64,000 nucleotides of DNA from contig CP022114.1 of the NCBI GenBank assembly GCA_002211745.1, forward strand, positions 4,744,645 through 4,808,644, read 5' to 3'. The notes below the pieces were generated by a model that worked only from the letters and a program-made list of their open reading frames with translations, was not told where the DNA came from and searched no databases. A program made the translations under genes and the position numbers. Source of the DNA: Kluyvera genomosp. 3. Its GTDB lineage: Bacteria > Pseudomonadota > Gammaproteobacteria > Enterobacterales > Enterobacteriaceae. This document shows, one piece after another, positions 21,164-32,111 of the stretch (positions within the stretch are counted from its first letter, which is position 1; the number at the start of each line of letters is the position of its first letter).

Positions 21164-21983
21164 AGATGAATAAATCCGTCATAGACATGTGCCGCCGGGC
21201 CAGTCATAAACAACGGTTGGCCCGGGCCTTTCCAGGCGATATCAAGACGCCCGCCCGGCAATTCCACGCGCACTTCTTCCGCCAGCAACCCCTGCTGAAT
21301 ACCGACAGCAACCGCCGCACACGCACCGCTTCCACAGGCCTGCGTCTCACCCGCGCCGCGTTCGTAAACGCGCAGGCGGATGTGATCGCGTTTCACGACC
21401 TGCATAAAACCAATGTTAGCGCGCTCTGGAAAACGTTCATGGCTTTCCATCACCGGGCCCAGCGTTTCAACGGCCGCCGTATCGACGTCGTCGACCTGAA
21501 TCACGCAGTGCGGGTTCCCCATTGAAACCACACCGCACAATACTGTCTGCTCGGCCGCACGCATAATATAGGTCTTTTCCGCTTTGTTGGCGCGGAACGG
21601 GACCTGCGAGGGCTCAAAGTTCGGCTCCCCATATTGACGCGTACCAGGTCATCTTCCGTGACGCTTAATACCATACGGCCGTTAGCCGTACTGACGCGAA
21701 TATCACGTTTATTGGTCAGGCCTTTCAGGCGCACAAAGCGGGCAAAGCAGCGCGCGCCGTTGCCGCACTGAGAAACTTCGCTGCCGTCGGCGTTGAAAAT
21801 GCGGTAGTGAAAATCCAGGTCCGGATCGTAAGGCGGTTCGACAACCAGCAGCTGATCAAAACCCACGCCCAGGTGCCGGTCCGCCAGTCGGCGGATCAGC
21901 TCAGGCGAAAAAAACACATTCTGCGTTACCGCGTCGACGACCATAAAATCGTTGCCGAGGCCATGCATTTTAGAGAACTGCAT
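21160..21983 (-). CDS. dapF: Diaminopimelate epimerase
   Basis: Interconverts LL- and meso-diaminopimelate for lysine and peptidoglycan. The two catalytic cysteines are in SQCGNGARC and ACGSGACAA. Start chosen at [13 protein letters not shown] (ATG 21981-21983; one extra ATG codon is open upstream). One base is missing near 21628 ([11 protein letters not shown]). Repaired length is 274 residues as in E. coli. As dapF is essential in most enterobacteria, this break is much more likely a sequence error than a mutation. Confidence 0.96.
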
Positions 21984-22015
21984 CATCTACTCCAGTTGCG
22001 CGGTACAGAACGGAA

Positions 22016-22219
22016 TCAGTAGTTAACCTGCGTCGGGCCGCCGTCGTCGCCACGATCGTTACGGTCCGGCGTCGCACTCTGTACAGGCGGCGTCACGGGT
22101 TTGGTCGGCGGTGCCGCCGTCTTATCAGCCGGAGGGAAATAGAGCGGGCCCTTCAGGCCGCAGCCTGCAAGGCTAAACAGTGCAAGTAACAAAGCCAGCG
22201 GTCGAAAAATCTTATTCAT
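22016..22219 (-). CDS. lptM: LPS-assembly lipoprotein LptM (YifL)
   Basis: Small outer-membrane lipoprotein of 67 residues. The signal peptide MNKIFRPLALLLALFSLAGC ends in the lipobox LAGC, with the lipidated Cys at residue 20, followed by GLKGPLYFPP and a Pro-rich tail. In E. coli YifL was renamed LptM because it binds LptDE and aids LPS-translocon assembly. Intact; 32 bp upstream of dapF and probably its operon leader gene. Confidence 0.93.
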   Translation of the reverse strand: MNKIFRPLALLLALFSLAGCGLKGPLYFPPADKTAAPPTKPVTPPVQSATPDRNDRGDDGGPTQVNY

Positions 22220-22358
22220 TCTTAAGATGCCTGTAGTTCAATGCTTTCTATTTTCTATCATCGCAGGAGAAGGCGCAAAAGCAAGCGTTAAGCGCCTGAC
22301 TGCAACGTGATTTGTTTCACGCTATACTGCCGCTATCACTAAATAGCGGGATAAAACA

Positions 22359-22679
22359 ATGAACGACAGTGAATTTCATCGCCTTGCCGACACTCTGTGG
22401 TTAGCCATCGAAGAACGTCTGGACGACTGGGATGGCGACAGCGATATCGACTGTGAAATCAACGGCGGCGTGTTGACCATCAGCTTTGAAAACGGCAGTA
22501 AAATCATTATTAACCGTCAGGAGCCGTTGCACCAGGTGTGGCTGGCGACCAAACAGGGCGGCTATCACTTTGACCTGAAAGGCGACGAGTGGGTTTGCGA
22601 TCGCAGCGGCGAAACGTTCTGGGATCTGTTGGAACAGGCGGCGACGCAGCAGGCGGGTGAGGAAGTAAGCTTCCGCTAA
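22359..22679 (+). CDS. cyaY: Frataxin-like protein CyaY
   Basis: Iron-binding regulator of the Isc iron-sulfur cluster machinery. 106 residues, intact. The acidic ridge [16 protein letters not shown] in helix 1/strand 1 and the strand motif [16 protein letters not shown] are diagnostic. Divergent from lptM and convergent with cyaA. Confidence 0.96.
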   Translation: MNDSEFHRLADTLWLAIEERLDDWDGDSDIDCEINGGVLTISFENGSKIIINRQEPLHQVWLATKQGGYHFDLKGDEWVCDRSGETFWDLLEQAATQQAGEEVSFR

Positions 22680-22687
22680 GACTGATT

Positions 22688-22715
22688 GCCGGATAAGGCG
22701 AAACCGCCATCCGGC
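22688..22715. repeat. REP-type palindrome between cyaY and cyaA
   Basis: GCCGGATAAGGCG (22688-22700) pairs with CGCCATCCGGC (22705-22715), the classical REP form. It lies between two convergent stop codons. Confidence 0.75.
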
Positions 22716-22722
22716 ATCATAG

Positions 22723-25266
22723 TTAAGAGAAGTACTGCTGTAACAGCGGCGCGTTATTGTTGTCGTGATTCGACGGCGGCGGCACAATCGCCTGGCTGCG
22801 GAACGGAATCACCTGCGCGCGGCCGTCAACCTTCACAATCTGATAGAACTGCGGCAGGTTGAAGTTGATAAAGCTTGAGCCGTAGGTAAAGCGATCGTGC
22901 GACGAGGAATAGAAGCGGCTGACGTCGCGCACCAGCTCCTCTTTACTGCCTTCACAGTGGTGATACACCTCTGCGCGGTTACTCTCGTCAAGAATATAGA
23001 TGTTAAAGCCCTGATCTTCGCCCGACTCCTCGAAGAAGAACTGGATAATCCCTTCGCTGGCAAAACCATCCACCACCGGCGGCAATTCCACATGGTTGGT
23101 CTCAACCTGCACCGACAGACCGTGCAGCTTGTTATGCGAAATCGCGCCGTAAAACTCGATGGCGTTTTCCAGCTTCTGTACCGACACGTTCAGACGCTCA
23201 AAGAACAGACCCCAGGTTTGCCCGGAGACACGCAGCGCTTTAAAGCGGCCGGTTTCCTGACGGGTACTGGAAAGGCGCAGTTCAATACACTCGGAGACCA
23301 GTTGCTGCACGCGGGTACGAATCAAGCCGCGCAGGTGCTGGCTGTAGCAGAATACTTCGACGCTGTCCGGCGGCGCGGCGTCCTGGTGCATTTTACCGAG
23401 GATGGTTTTCAGCGCTTCAATCATCGCCTGCTCGCCGTTGAAGTGCAGCGTACGCACTTCGTTCCACGAGTTGCGATACAGCAGGTCGACGCTGCCGACC
23501 AGGCACTTCTGATCTTCACCAAAGCTGAAAGTATCCAGCTTGCGGAAATCGAAGTGCACCACCTGATTGCGGAAGGCCGCCGTCGGTCGTATTCGAGGTT
23601 GACGATAATCGCCAGATGGCGAATTTCACACGGGCTGTACAACGCTTTCGGCGTTGGCGCAGGCAGGCGCAGCGGGAAGTGGTGCGATACGTCAGCAACC
23701 ATCTCCTGCAGTTTCGCCAGGTCGACAATGCCATTGCCCTTAATAAACAGGCGCGTGCGTGAAGTCAGCAGGCCGTTAAACCAGGCCCAGGCCACCAGCT
23801 TGTTGAGATAGCGGTTATATTCCAGCGGCTGATGGCTGATGATGGATTCCATGTTCGGGGCGCGGTTGTAAAGATACCAACCTGTACGGTTGGCGCGTCC
23901 TGGCGGAACATAGATAAAGGTCAGATTCGGTTCGGACAGGTCCGGGAGATCTGCGGGTTCACCAGCGTCACTTTGCCCGGCAGCGCTTCAAACGCCGCGT
24001 ACAGCTTACGCGTCAGCACGCCGATATCCTGCGGGCTGGCGGAAACGCTGAGGTTGTTACGACGGGCGAAGCGGATCAGGTTGCGGTAGCTCTGCATCAT
24101 CGCGTCGAGCAGTTCGTTGTGTGCTTCACGGACCTGGTCGATTTTCCAGTTGGCGCGGTTGTCGAGCATCGCCAGACGCTCTTCACTCCAGCCCCACTCT
24201 TTCACCAGTTGCCCAACCACTTCGCGACGCCAGCCAACGCAAGCGCGTTCACGGCTGAGCTTTTCGCACACTTTCAGGTAGAAGCAGCGACGCACAAGGT
24301 CGAGACGGGTTTCGTCGTCGATGGCCTTCAGGTATTCGGTCACGCGTTCCAGCATCATGCAGTAGGCATCAAGACCGAAAGAGACGATCTCGCCATCATG
24401 CAGGCGCTGTTTAATGTCCTTCGCCAGCAGGCGCGTGTTGGGATACTCCCACGAGTAGGCTTCCAGCAGCAGGGTTTTCAACACCGCTTTGTACGGCGAG
24501 TCGATACTCTTATACAGCTGCCACAGGCTGGCGCCAAAGTACTCTTCGGCGGAGAGCGAGCTCAATCCGCCGAGGTCAAGCCATTCGTTCGGCGTCAGCA
24601 CGCCCTGGGCGTAGAGCGTCATCACGTAGTCATCGTAATGATCTTCTTCTTCGCACGGCACCATATTCCACAGAATACGTTTGCCCGCCAGGCGCACCGC
24701 CGTACGATAAAATTCGTCGAGCAGTAAAATGTGCTGCGTTGAACCGCAGTCTTCCCACCGAGGCTGCCGCTTTCGTTATGACGGAAACGGTTCTCGTCGA
24801 TCAGGAAGAAGCTGACTTCCACGCCCAGCGATGCCGCCCAGCTTTCCAGCAGGCTGCATTTGCGCTGTAACAATTGACGTTCATCATTGTCGAGCCACGA
24901 CTGGTGACAGACCCAGATATCCAGATCGGAGGAACAGCTCTGGCCAACAGACGAGGTGCTGCCCATGGTGTAAACGCCGGTAATCGGCAGTTCGCCCTTG
25001 GCAGTGCTCTGCGGCGGCATGCCGCGATGCAGCTCGAGTTCGTCGAGGTAATGACGTTGGGTTTCATCAGGCGTGTAGAGGCAGATGCCCTTGGGAACGT
25101 TACCGTCAAGGTAACCCGGCATCAGCGGATGATGATAATGTAATAATGTCGGCAGTAGACTGTATACCTGCTGGAAAGCAGGGCCCATGGCTGCAAGCGC
25201 GCGATCCACGCGCAGTTGGTTGATGGCATCCAGTCTCTGTTTTAGCGTCTCAATATAGAGGTACAA
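22723..25266 (-). CDS. cyaA: Class I adenylate cyclase
   Basis: Makes cAMP from ATP. The N-terminal catalytic half has the nucleotidyltransferase signature [18 protein letters not shown]; the C-terminal half mediates control by enzyme IIA-Glc. The start is taken as TTG 25264-25266 (reads [12 protein letters not shown]), because E. coli cyaA is also known to use UUG. Three bases are missing, near 24755 (LGGEDCGSTQ), 23945 (QISPDLSEP) and 23585 (LEYDPTAAF). Repaired length is 848 residues, the E. coli length. A CRP-like site lies 140 bp upstream. Confidence 0.96.
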
Positions 25267-25673
25267 GACATATCGCCTGATGTTCAAAACCTCGACGTAT
25301 CCTGTTCAAGCGGTACGGAGGTTTTAATATTTCAACAAGAAGAACCGTTACCGTTTTTCGTCCGCCGTTGTCATTATCGAATTCTGGACAAAAAATGGTT
25401 TAAAACGTGATCAATTTAACACCTTGCCGGTTGACCGTAAAGAATGTTGCACTACAACAAGTGTAGCATTGAATGCTGCTGTAAACCCCGGCATACGATC
25501 AAGACAGTGCCAGTAATGAACGGTAAACACAACCCCGTTTATGCTTGTCTCCGTTTAGGCTGAAGGCACGTTTCCTGCATCGCGAATTGTTCAGGGTATG
25601 AATCCCTGAAAACTAACATCATTAAGGCAACAATGTTAGGATGGACAACGGACGATAGATGACGGTAACAAGC
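25267..25673. other. Divergent cyaA-hemC control region
   Basis: 407 bp without a gene between the divergent starts of cyaA and hemC. It holds the CRP-like site at 25406-25421. I see no clear transcription-terminator hairpin and no convincing small ORF. Confidence 0.6.
25406..25421 (-). promoter_or_regulatory. CRP-cAMP site of cyaA
   Basis: On the minus strand TGTTA-AATTGA-TCACG matches the CRP consensus TGTGA-N6-TCACA at 8 of 10 positions and is nearly identical to the E. coli cyaA site through which CRP represses the main promoter. Confidence 0.75.
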
Positions 25674-26614
25674 ATGTTAGACAAAGTTTTGAGAATTGCC
25701 ACACGTCAGAGCCCGCTCGCGCTCTGGCAAGCGCACTATGTAAAAGAACGCCTGGAGGCCTGCCATCCTGGGCTGACGGTGACGCTTGTCCCGATGGTCA
25801 CGCGCGGTGATGTGATCCTTGATACGCCGCTGGCCAAAGTGGGCGGCAAGGGGCTTTTTGTCAAAGAACTGGAGCTGGCACTGCTTGAAAATCGCGCGGA
25901 TATCGCCGTGCATTCGATGAAAGATGTGCCAGTGGAATTCCCTGAAGGGCTGGGCTGGTGACAATCTGCGAGCGCGACGACCCACGTGACGCCTTCGTCT
26001 CGAACCATTACGCCAGCATGGATGACCTCCCGGCAGGCAGCGTCGTCGGCACTTCCAGTCTGCGTCGCCAGTGCCAGTTGGCCAAACGCCGCCCGGACCT
26101 GGTGATTCGTTCGCTGCGCGGCAACGTCGGCACGCGGCTGAGCAAACTCGACAACGGCGACTACGATGCGATCATCCTCGCCGTTGCTGGCCTTAAACGT
26201 CTGGAACTGGATGCCCGCATCCGCCAGCCGATGTCGCCGGAAGAGTCGCTCCCGGCTGTTGGCCAGGGCGCCGTCGGCATTGAGTGCCGCCTCGACGATG
26301 AACAAACGCGTGCGCTGCTGGCGCCGTTGAATCATGACGACACCGCTGTCCGCGTGCGCGCCGAACGGGCGATGAACACGCGACTGGAAGGCGGCTGTCA
26401 GGTGCCTATCGGCAGCTATGCGGAACTCATTGATGGCGAACTGTGGCTGCGCGCGCTGGTTGGCGCGCCGGACGGCAGTCAAATGGTTTGCGGCGAGCGT
26501 CGCGGCCAGCCGGAAGAGGCCGAGAAAATGGGCATTGCGCTGGCTGAAGAGCTGCTCGATAACGGCGCGCGAGAAATTCTTGCCGCGGTCTACGACGGAG
26601 ACACCTCAGTATGA
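25674..26614 (+). CDS. hemC: Porphobilinogen deaminase (hydroxymethylbilane synthase)
   Basis: Polymerises four porphobilinogens into hydroxymethylbilane in haem and sirohaem synthesis. The dipyrromethane cofactor cysteine is in [15 protein letters not shown], and the catalytic Asp is in MKDVP upstream region ([12 protein letters not shown]). Start at [18 protein letters not shown] (ATG 25674); a start five codons earlier at 25659 is also open. One G is missing near 25953 (EGLGLVTIC). Repaired length is 313 residues as in E. coli. Its TGA overlaps the hemD ATG (ATGA). Confidence 0.96.
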
Positions 26615-27346
26615 CCATTCTGGTTACCCGCCCCGCCCGCAAAGTGAAGCGCTCGTGAGCCGTTTGCGCGCGCTGGGCGAGTAGCCTGGAGTTTCCCGCT
26701 GATTGAATTCACCCCGGTCGCGAACTTAATACGCTCGGTCAGGCGCTTGGCGCGCTGGACGATGGGATTTAGCGTTCGCGTTGTCGCAGCATGCGGTGAG
26801 CTTTGCCCAATCGCAGTTGCAGCAGCAGCGCCTTTGCTGGCCGACGGCTCCCCGCTATTTTGCCATTGGTCGCACTACGGCGCTGGCTCTGCATCAGGTC
26901 AGCGGAGCCGACGTACGCTACCCTTTAGATCGGGAAATCAGCGAAGTATTGCTACAATTACCTGAATTACAAAATATTGCGGGAAAGAAGGCGCTTATTC
27001 TGCGCGGCAACGGTGGCCGTGAGCTGCTCGCTGAAACGCTTACCGCCCGCGGTGCCGACGTGACGCTGTGTGAATGCTATCAGCGCAGCGCCATTCACTA
27101 CGATGGCGCGGAAGAAGCCATGCGCTGGCAGTCGCGAGGCGTCTCGACGATTGTGGTCACCAGCGGCGAAATGCTGCAACAGCTTTGGACGCTGATTCCC
27201 TCTGGTACCGGGAGAGCTGGTTGCTCAAGTGTCGGTTACTGGTGGTGAGTGAGCGCATTGCAAAACTGGCCCGGGAGATGGGCTGGCAGGAAATTCAGGT
27301 TGCCGATAGCGCAGACAACGATGCGCTGCTGCGCGCATTACAATAA
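26611..27346 (+). CDS. hemD: Uroporphyrinogen-III synthase, heavily frameshifted
   Basis: Cyclises hydroxymethylbilane with inversion of ring D. Start MTILVTRP overlaps hemC by ATGA. Five single-base deletions lie near 26637, 26682, 26717, 26765 and 27199; stitching the frames gives [18 protein letters not shown], then [14 protein letters not shown], and at the end [19 protein letters not shown] and ALLRALQ. The repaired length is 246 residues, exactly that of E. coli. This is among the most damaged genes in the window, yet haem synthesis requires it. Confidence 0.93.
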
Positions 27347-27367
27347 CTCTCAAAATTGGAAGCCATA

Positions 27368-28558
27368 ATGACGGAACAAAAAGAAAACTCCGCCGTGGTT
27401 GAAGAATCCGGGACGTCGTGAACACCACGCCGCAACCCGAGGTCCGTAAGCCAGAAAATGCTGAGAAGAAAAATACCGGCGGGAAAACCAGTCTGGTGCT
27501 AAGCGCCGTTGCTATCGCCATCGCGCTGGCGGCGGCATCGGTCTGTACGGCTGGGTAAACAGCAGGCCGTCAACCAATCCACCACCAGCGATACTCTCGC
27601 CAATCAGCTCATCGCGCTGCAAAAAGCCCAGGATGCGCAGAAAGAGGCTCTGGAAACCACCATTAAACAACAGGCCGAACAGCTTGATGCGGCGAAAGCC
27701 CAGCAGAGCGAAATGGCCAAACAGTTGGATGAAGTGCAGCAAAAAGTGGCTGCTATCTCCGGCACCGATTCAAAAACCTGGCTGCTGGCCCAGTCCGATT
27801 TCCTGGTGAAGCTGGCCGGGCGCAAGCTGTGGAGCGATCAGGACGTGACCACCGCTGCCGCACTGCTGAAAAGCGCGGATGCCAGTCTCGCGGACATGAA
27901 CGACCCCAGTCTGATTACCGCGCGCCGGGCAATTACCGAAGATATCGCCAGCCTTTCCGCCGTGTCACAGGTTGATTTCGACGGCATCATTCTGAAGGTG
28001 AACCAGCTCGCCAATCAGGTGGATAACCTGCGTCTGGCGGACAACAATACTGACGATTCGCCGATGGACAGCGACGATGGCGAACTGTCGGCTTCGCTCA
28101 GCGAGTGGCGCGTCAATTTGCAAAAAAGCTGGCAGAACTTTATGGACAGCTTTATTACCATTCGCCGCCGCGACGAGACCGCCGTTCCGCTGCTGGCGCC
28201 GAACCAGGATATCTACCTGCGCGAGAACATCCGCGCTCAACTGCTTGCCGCCTCGCAGGCAGTGCCGCGTCATCAACAGGAAACCTACAAGCAGGCGCTG
28301 GATAACGTCTCGACCTGGGTACGTGCCTACTATGATACCGATGACGCCGCCACGAAAACGTTCCTGAACGACATCGATCAACTCAGCCAGCAGAGTATCG
28401 CCATGGACGTTCCGGAAACCCTGCAAAGCCAGCCGATTCTGGAAAAACTGATGCAGACCCGCGTACGTAACCTGATGGCACAGCCCGCTGCCGCTCAGCC
28501 TACGGCAGAGCAACCGGCCGCCGCAGAGCCTGCGCCAGCCCCAGCGCAAGGAGAGTAA
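27368..28558 (+). CDS. hemX: HemX, membrane protein of the haem operon
   Basis: Single-span inner-membrane protein with a large periplasmic coiled-coil part; its role is unclear despite old annotation as a uroporphyrinogen methylase. The transmembrane helix is around [19 protein letters not shown] (~residues 40-58), followed by a Gln-rich coiled coil and an Ala/Pro-rich tail. Three bases are missing, near 27411, 27534 and 27554, all before the periplasmic part. Repaired length is about 397 residues. It lies 21 bp after hemD and 3 bp before hemY. Confidence 0.9.
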
Positions 28559-28561
28559 TCG

Positions 28562-29756
28562 ATGCTTAAAGTCTTATTACTCTTTGCACTGCTGATTGCC
28601 GGCGTGGTGGTCGGCCCGATGATTGCAGGTCACCAGGGTTACGTGCTGATTCAGACCGACAATTACAACATTGAAACCAGCGTCACCGGGTTGGTCATCA
28701 TCATGATTCTGATCATGGTGGTCCTGTTCGCGCTGGAATGGATTCTGCGCCGCATTTTCCGTACCAGCGCCCATACCCGCGGCTGGTTCGTGGCCGTAAA
28801 CGCCGTCGCGCACGCAAGCAGACCGAGCAGGCGCTGTTGAAACTGGCGGAAGGCGACTATCAGCAGGTTGAAAAGCTGATGTCGAAAAATGCCGATCACG
28901 CGGAACAGCCTGTCGTCAACTACCTGCTGGCGGCTGAAGCCGCGCAGCAGCGCGGTGACGAAGCGCGCGCCAATCAACACCTACAGCGTGCAGCGGAAAA
29001 TGCCGGTAACGATTTGATCCCGGTTGAGATCACTCGCGTCCGTCTACAGCTGGCGCGTCATGAAACCCACGCGGCGCGCCACGGTATTGATAAGCTGCTG
29101 GAAATCGCCCCACGCCATCCGGAAGTACTGCGTCTGGCCGAGCAAGCCTATATTCAGACCGGGCCTGGAGTTCGCTGCTGGATATCATCCCATCAATGGC
29201 GAAAGCCAACGTCGGCGATGACGCCCATCGCGCGGCGCTGGAGCAGCAGGCGTGGATTGGTCTGATGGACCAGGTCCGCGCCGACCAGGGCAGCGAAGGG
29301 CTGCGTGACTGGTGGAAGAATCAAAGCCGTAAAACACGTCATCAGGTGGCCCTGCAGGTCGCCATGGCGGATCACCTCATTGAGTGCGACGATCATGACA
29401 CCGCACAGCAGATCATCATCGACGGCCTGAAGCGTCAGTATGACGATCGTCTGGTGATGTTGATTCCACGTCTGCACACCAATAACCCGGAGCAGATGGA
29501 AAAACTACTGCGCCAGCAGATCAAAACCGTGGGCGACCGCCCGCTGTTGTGGAGCACGCTGGGCCAGTCGCTGATGAAGCACGGCGAGTGGCAGGAAGCG
29601 AGCCTGGCGTTTCGCGCCGCGCTTAAGCAGCGTCCGGATGCTTTCGACTATGCCTGGTTGGCTGACACGCTTGACCGCCTGAAACAGCCGGAAGAAGCCG
29701 CTGCCATGCGCCGGGACGGGCTGATGCTGACGCTGCAGAACAATCCGCCAGCGTAA
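28562..29756 (+). CDS. hemY: HemY, TPR-containing inner-membrane protein
   Basis: Inner-membrane protein with two N-terminal helices (residues ~4-24 and ~40-63) and a C-terminal tetratricopeptide-repeat domain; role in late haem synthesis inferred from the operon. This is not the protoporphyrinogen oxidase also called HemY in Gram-positives. Bases are missing near 28793 (TRGWFVGRKRRRARK) and 29162 (QTGAWSSLLDIIPS). Repaired length is 398 residues as in E. coli. Last gene of hemCDXY, followed by a terminator. Confidence 0.94.
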
Positions 29757-29769
29757 TCTACGCGCTAGC

Positions 29770-29799
29770 AAAAAGGGCCGAATGGCCCCTTTTCTTTTT
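29770..29799 (+). terminator. Terminator of the hemCDXY operon
   Basis: AAAAAGGGCC-GAAT-GGCCCCTTTT followed by CTTTTT. The stem is perfect except for one unpaired C on the right arm, where the left arm appears to lack a G. Confidence 0.75.
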
Positions 29800-29805
29800 A
29801 CCCAT

Positions 29806-30011
29806 AAAAAAACGCCTGCTCTTTGTGGGAGCAGGCGCCAATACAGGTTTAATTCGACAACTAATGGGTGCTTCACTCAACGTTATGTCCATGGTGTCTG
29901 ATGAGGCAAAAGCGACATCTGTCAGTGGACGATAAGCACCGTCAATGGCTCTGCGTCATTCCTGAGTTTATGAGGCACAAGGCGAACATAAGAGATGGAA
30001 TGAGCATCTAC
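29806..30011 (-). ncRNA. glmZ: Small regulatory RNA GlmZ
   Basis: 206 nt on the minus strand, beginning GTAGATGCTCATTCC and ending in the terminator hairpin CGCCTGCTC/GAGCAGGCG (29829-29837 with 29813-29821) with a run of T. The central sequence, including GCTTATCGTCCACTGAC, and the target-pairing stretch AACGTTGAGTGAAGCACC match E. coli GlmZ, which lies in the same hemY-aslA gap. GlmZ with Hfq activates glmS translation when glucosamine-6-phosphate is low; RapZ directs RNase E to cleave it near the pairing stretch. E. coli GlmZ is about 207 nt. Confidence 0.95.
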
Positions 30012-30018
30012 GCGGCGC

Positions 30019-30024
30019 ATTATG
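30019..30024 (-). promoter_or_regulatory. -10 box of glmZ
   Basis: CATAAT on the minus strand, 7 bases before the inferred GlmZ 5' end. No clear -35 hexamer is present. I do not see the GG/GC spacing of a sigma-54 promoter, which overlaps the sigma-70 promoter in some enterobacteria. Confidence 0.5.
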
Positions 30025-30415
30025 TCATAAAATTTTGAGAAATGACATGTCTGGTTAAAGACAATATTGTTTTTTTTAACTCATCAAAAAACATGCCATC
30101 GCAGTCATTTCACTTTGCCGTTTTATTTAACCATAATAATAATCCACGGCAATATATAAATAATAAAACCAGATACCAATATCGTCCTCATTCATGCGGC
30201 AAATTATTTAGAAATTAGTAACAATTGATTATTAATCCATTATCGCACCTGCGCTGTCATTATATTTACAGCAGAAGAAATTAAGGTATACGATTCTTCA
30301 CAGGCAACGCCAGCCGTTGCTGCAATCTTTTATCCATAATTATTAGATAGTTGTTTTAACCTTCTTATCCAAGGCTGTTGTATCTATCAATAATATATTA
30401 CCTGGAGATTATATA
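30025..30415. other. AT-rich gap upstream of aslA
   Basis: About 390 bp of AT-rich DNA between the glmZ promoter and aslA. It contains several TAAT/ATTA-rich stretches suggestive of H-NS binding, but no ORF, repeat or site that I can name. A ribosome-binding sequence CTGGAG lies just before the aslA ATG. Confidence 0.4.
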
Positions 30416-32066
30416 ATGGATTTATCTTTCCCACGTAAGCTGCTGGCTGTAGCTATCATTACGGCGCTTCCTGCGTTTGCTAATGCGGTAGATACACCCG
30501 CGGTAGCGACAGCTAAGCAAGGTTACTCCGGTTACGACCACCCTAATCAATATCTGGTAAAAAAAGCGACATCTATTGCCGATAATATGATGCCGGTAAT
30601 GATGCACCCAGAACAGAATAAAGAGGCGCAGCAAAAGCTGGCCGACATTGAGAAAAAAACCGGAAAAAAACCTAACGTTATCATTTTCATTCTCGATGAC
30701 GTAGGTTGGATGGATGTTGGCTTTAACGGCGGCGGTGTCGCGGTTGGCAACCCAACTCCGGATATCGATGCCGTTGCCAGTCAGGGGTTAATTTTGACTT
30801 CTGCTTACTCGCAACCCAGCTCCTCTCCCACACGCGCCACCATCATGACCGGTCAATACTCTGTACACCACGGGATTCTGATGCCCCGATGTATGGCATG
30901 CCCGGCGGGCTGGAAGGGTTAACCACCCTGCCGCAATTGCTGCACGATCAGGGTTATGTCACTCAGGCGATCGGTAAATGGCACATGGGCGAAAATGAAG
31001 GCTCGCAGCCCCAGAACGTCGGCTTTGATGATTTCCGCGGGTTTAATTCGGTCTCTGATATGTATACCGAGTGGCGTGACGTCAACGTGAACCCAGAGGT
31101 TGCGCTAAGCCCCTCTCGCTCCGAATACATTAAAAATCTGCCGTTCAGTAAAGATGACGTTCACGCGGTACGAGGCGGTAAACAGGAAGCGATTGCTGAC
31201 ATTACGCCAAAGTATATGGAGGATCTCGATCAGCGCTGGATGCAGTACGGCGTAGACTTCCTCAACAAGATGGCGAAAAGCGATAAGCCCTTTTTCCTGT
31301 ACTACGGCACACGCGGCTGCCACTTCGACAACTACCCTAACGCCAAATATGCGGGAAGTTCACCGGCGCGCACATCCTTTAGCGACTGCATGGTTGAAAT
31401 GAATGATGTGTTCGCCAACCTGTATAAAACACTGGAGAAAAATGGCCAGTTGGATAATACGCTGATCGTCTTCACCTCCGATAACGGTCCGGAAGCGGAA
31501 GTCCCACCGCATGGCCGCACGCCGTTCCGGGTGCAAAAGGGTCCACCTGGGAAGGCGGCGTCCGCGTCCCCACCTTCGTTTACTGGAAGGGGATGATCCA
31601 GCCGCGTAAGTCAGACGGTATCGTCGATCTGGCGGATCTGTTCCCAACGGCACTGGCGTTGGCCGGTAAACCGGGAGCGGAAGTCTCTAAACTGGTACCC
31701 AAAACCACCTTCATTGACGGGGTCGATCAGTCCTCATTCTTCCTTGGCAGCAACGGGCAATCTAACCGCAAGGCGGAACACTACTTCCTCAACGGACAGC
31801 TCTCTGCCGTGCGTATTGATGAGTTTAAATATCATCTGCTGATTCAACAGCCGTATGCCTTTACCCAAACCGGCTATCAGGGCGGCTTCACCGGCGCGGT
31901 GATGCAGACGGCAGGAAGCATGATGTTTAATCTGTATACCGACCCACAGGAAAGCGAATCTGTCGGCATCCGTCACATCCCTATGGGCGTGCCGCTACAG
32001 ACCGAAGTACATGACTACATGGCTATCCTGAAAAAATATCCGCCAAAAGTTCAAATCAAGCTCTGA
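30416..32066 (+). CDS. aslA: Arylsulfatase AslA (Ser-type)
   Basis: Secreted sulfate-ester hydrolase. A signal peptide is visible ([24 protein letters not shown]). The sulfatase signature is [11 protein letters not shown]: the residue converted to formylglycine is Ser, so maturation needs an anaerobic sulfatase-maturating enzyme, supplied by aslB next door. Metal and active-site motifs ILDDVGWMD and SDNGPEAE are present. Bases are missing near 30885 ([13 protein letters not shown]) and 31530 ([12 protein letters not shown]). Repaired length is 550 residues (E. coli 551). Confidence 0.93.
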
Positions 32067-32111
32067 CAGCCGCACTGATCCAGCTCGCCGGAAACATCTC
32101 CGGCGAGCTGG

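Noticed and set aside
22401-22787. 128-codon minus-strand ORF over cyaY
   Set aside because: It is antisense to the intact frataxin gene and runs through a REP palindrome.
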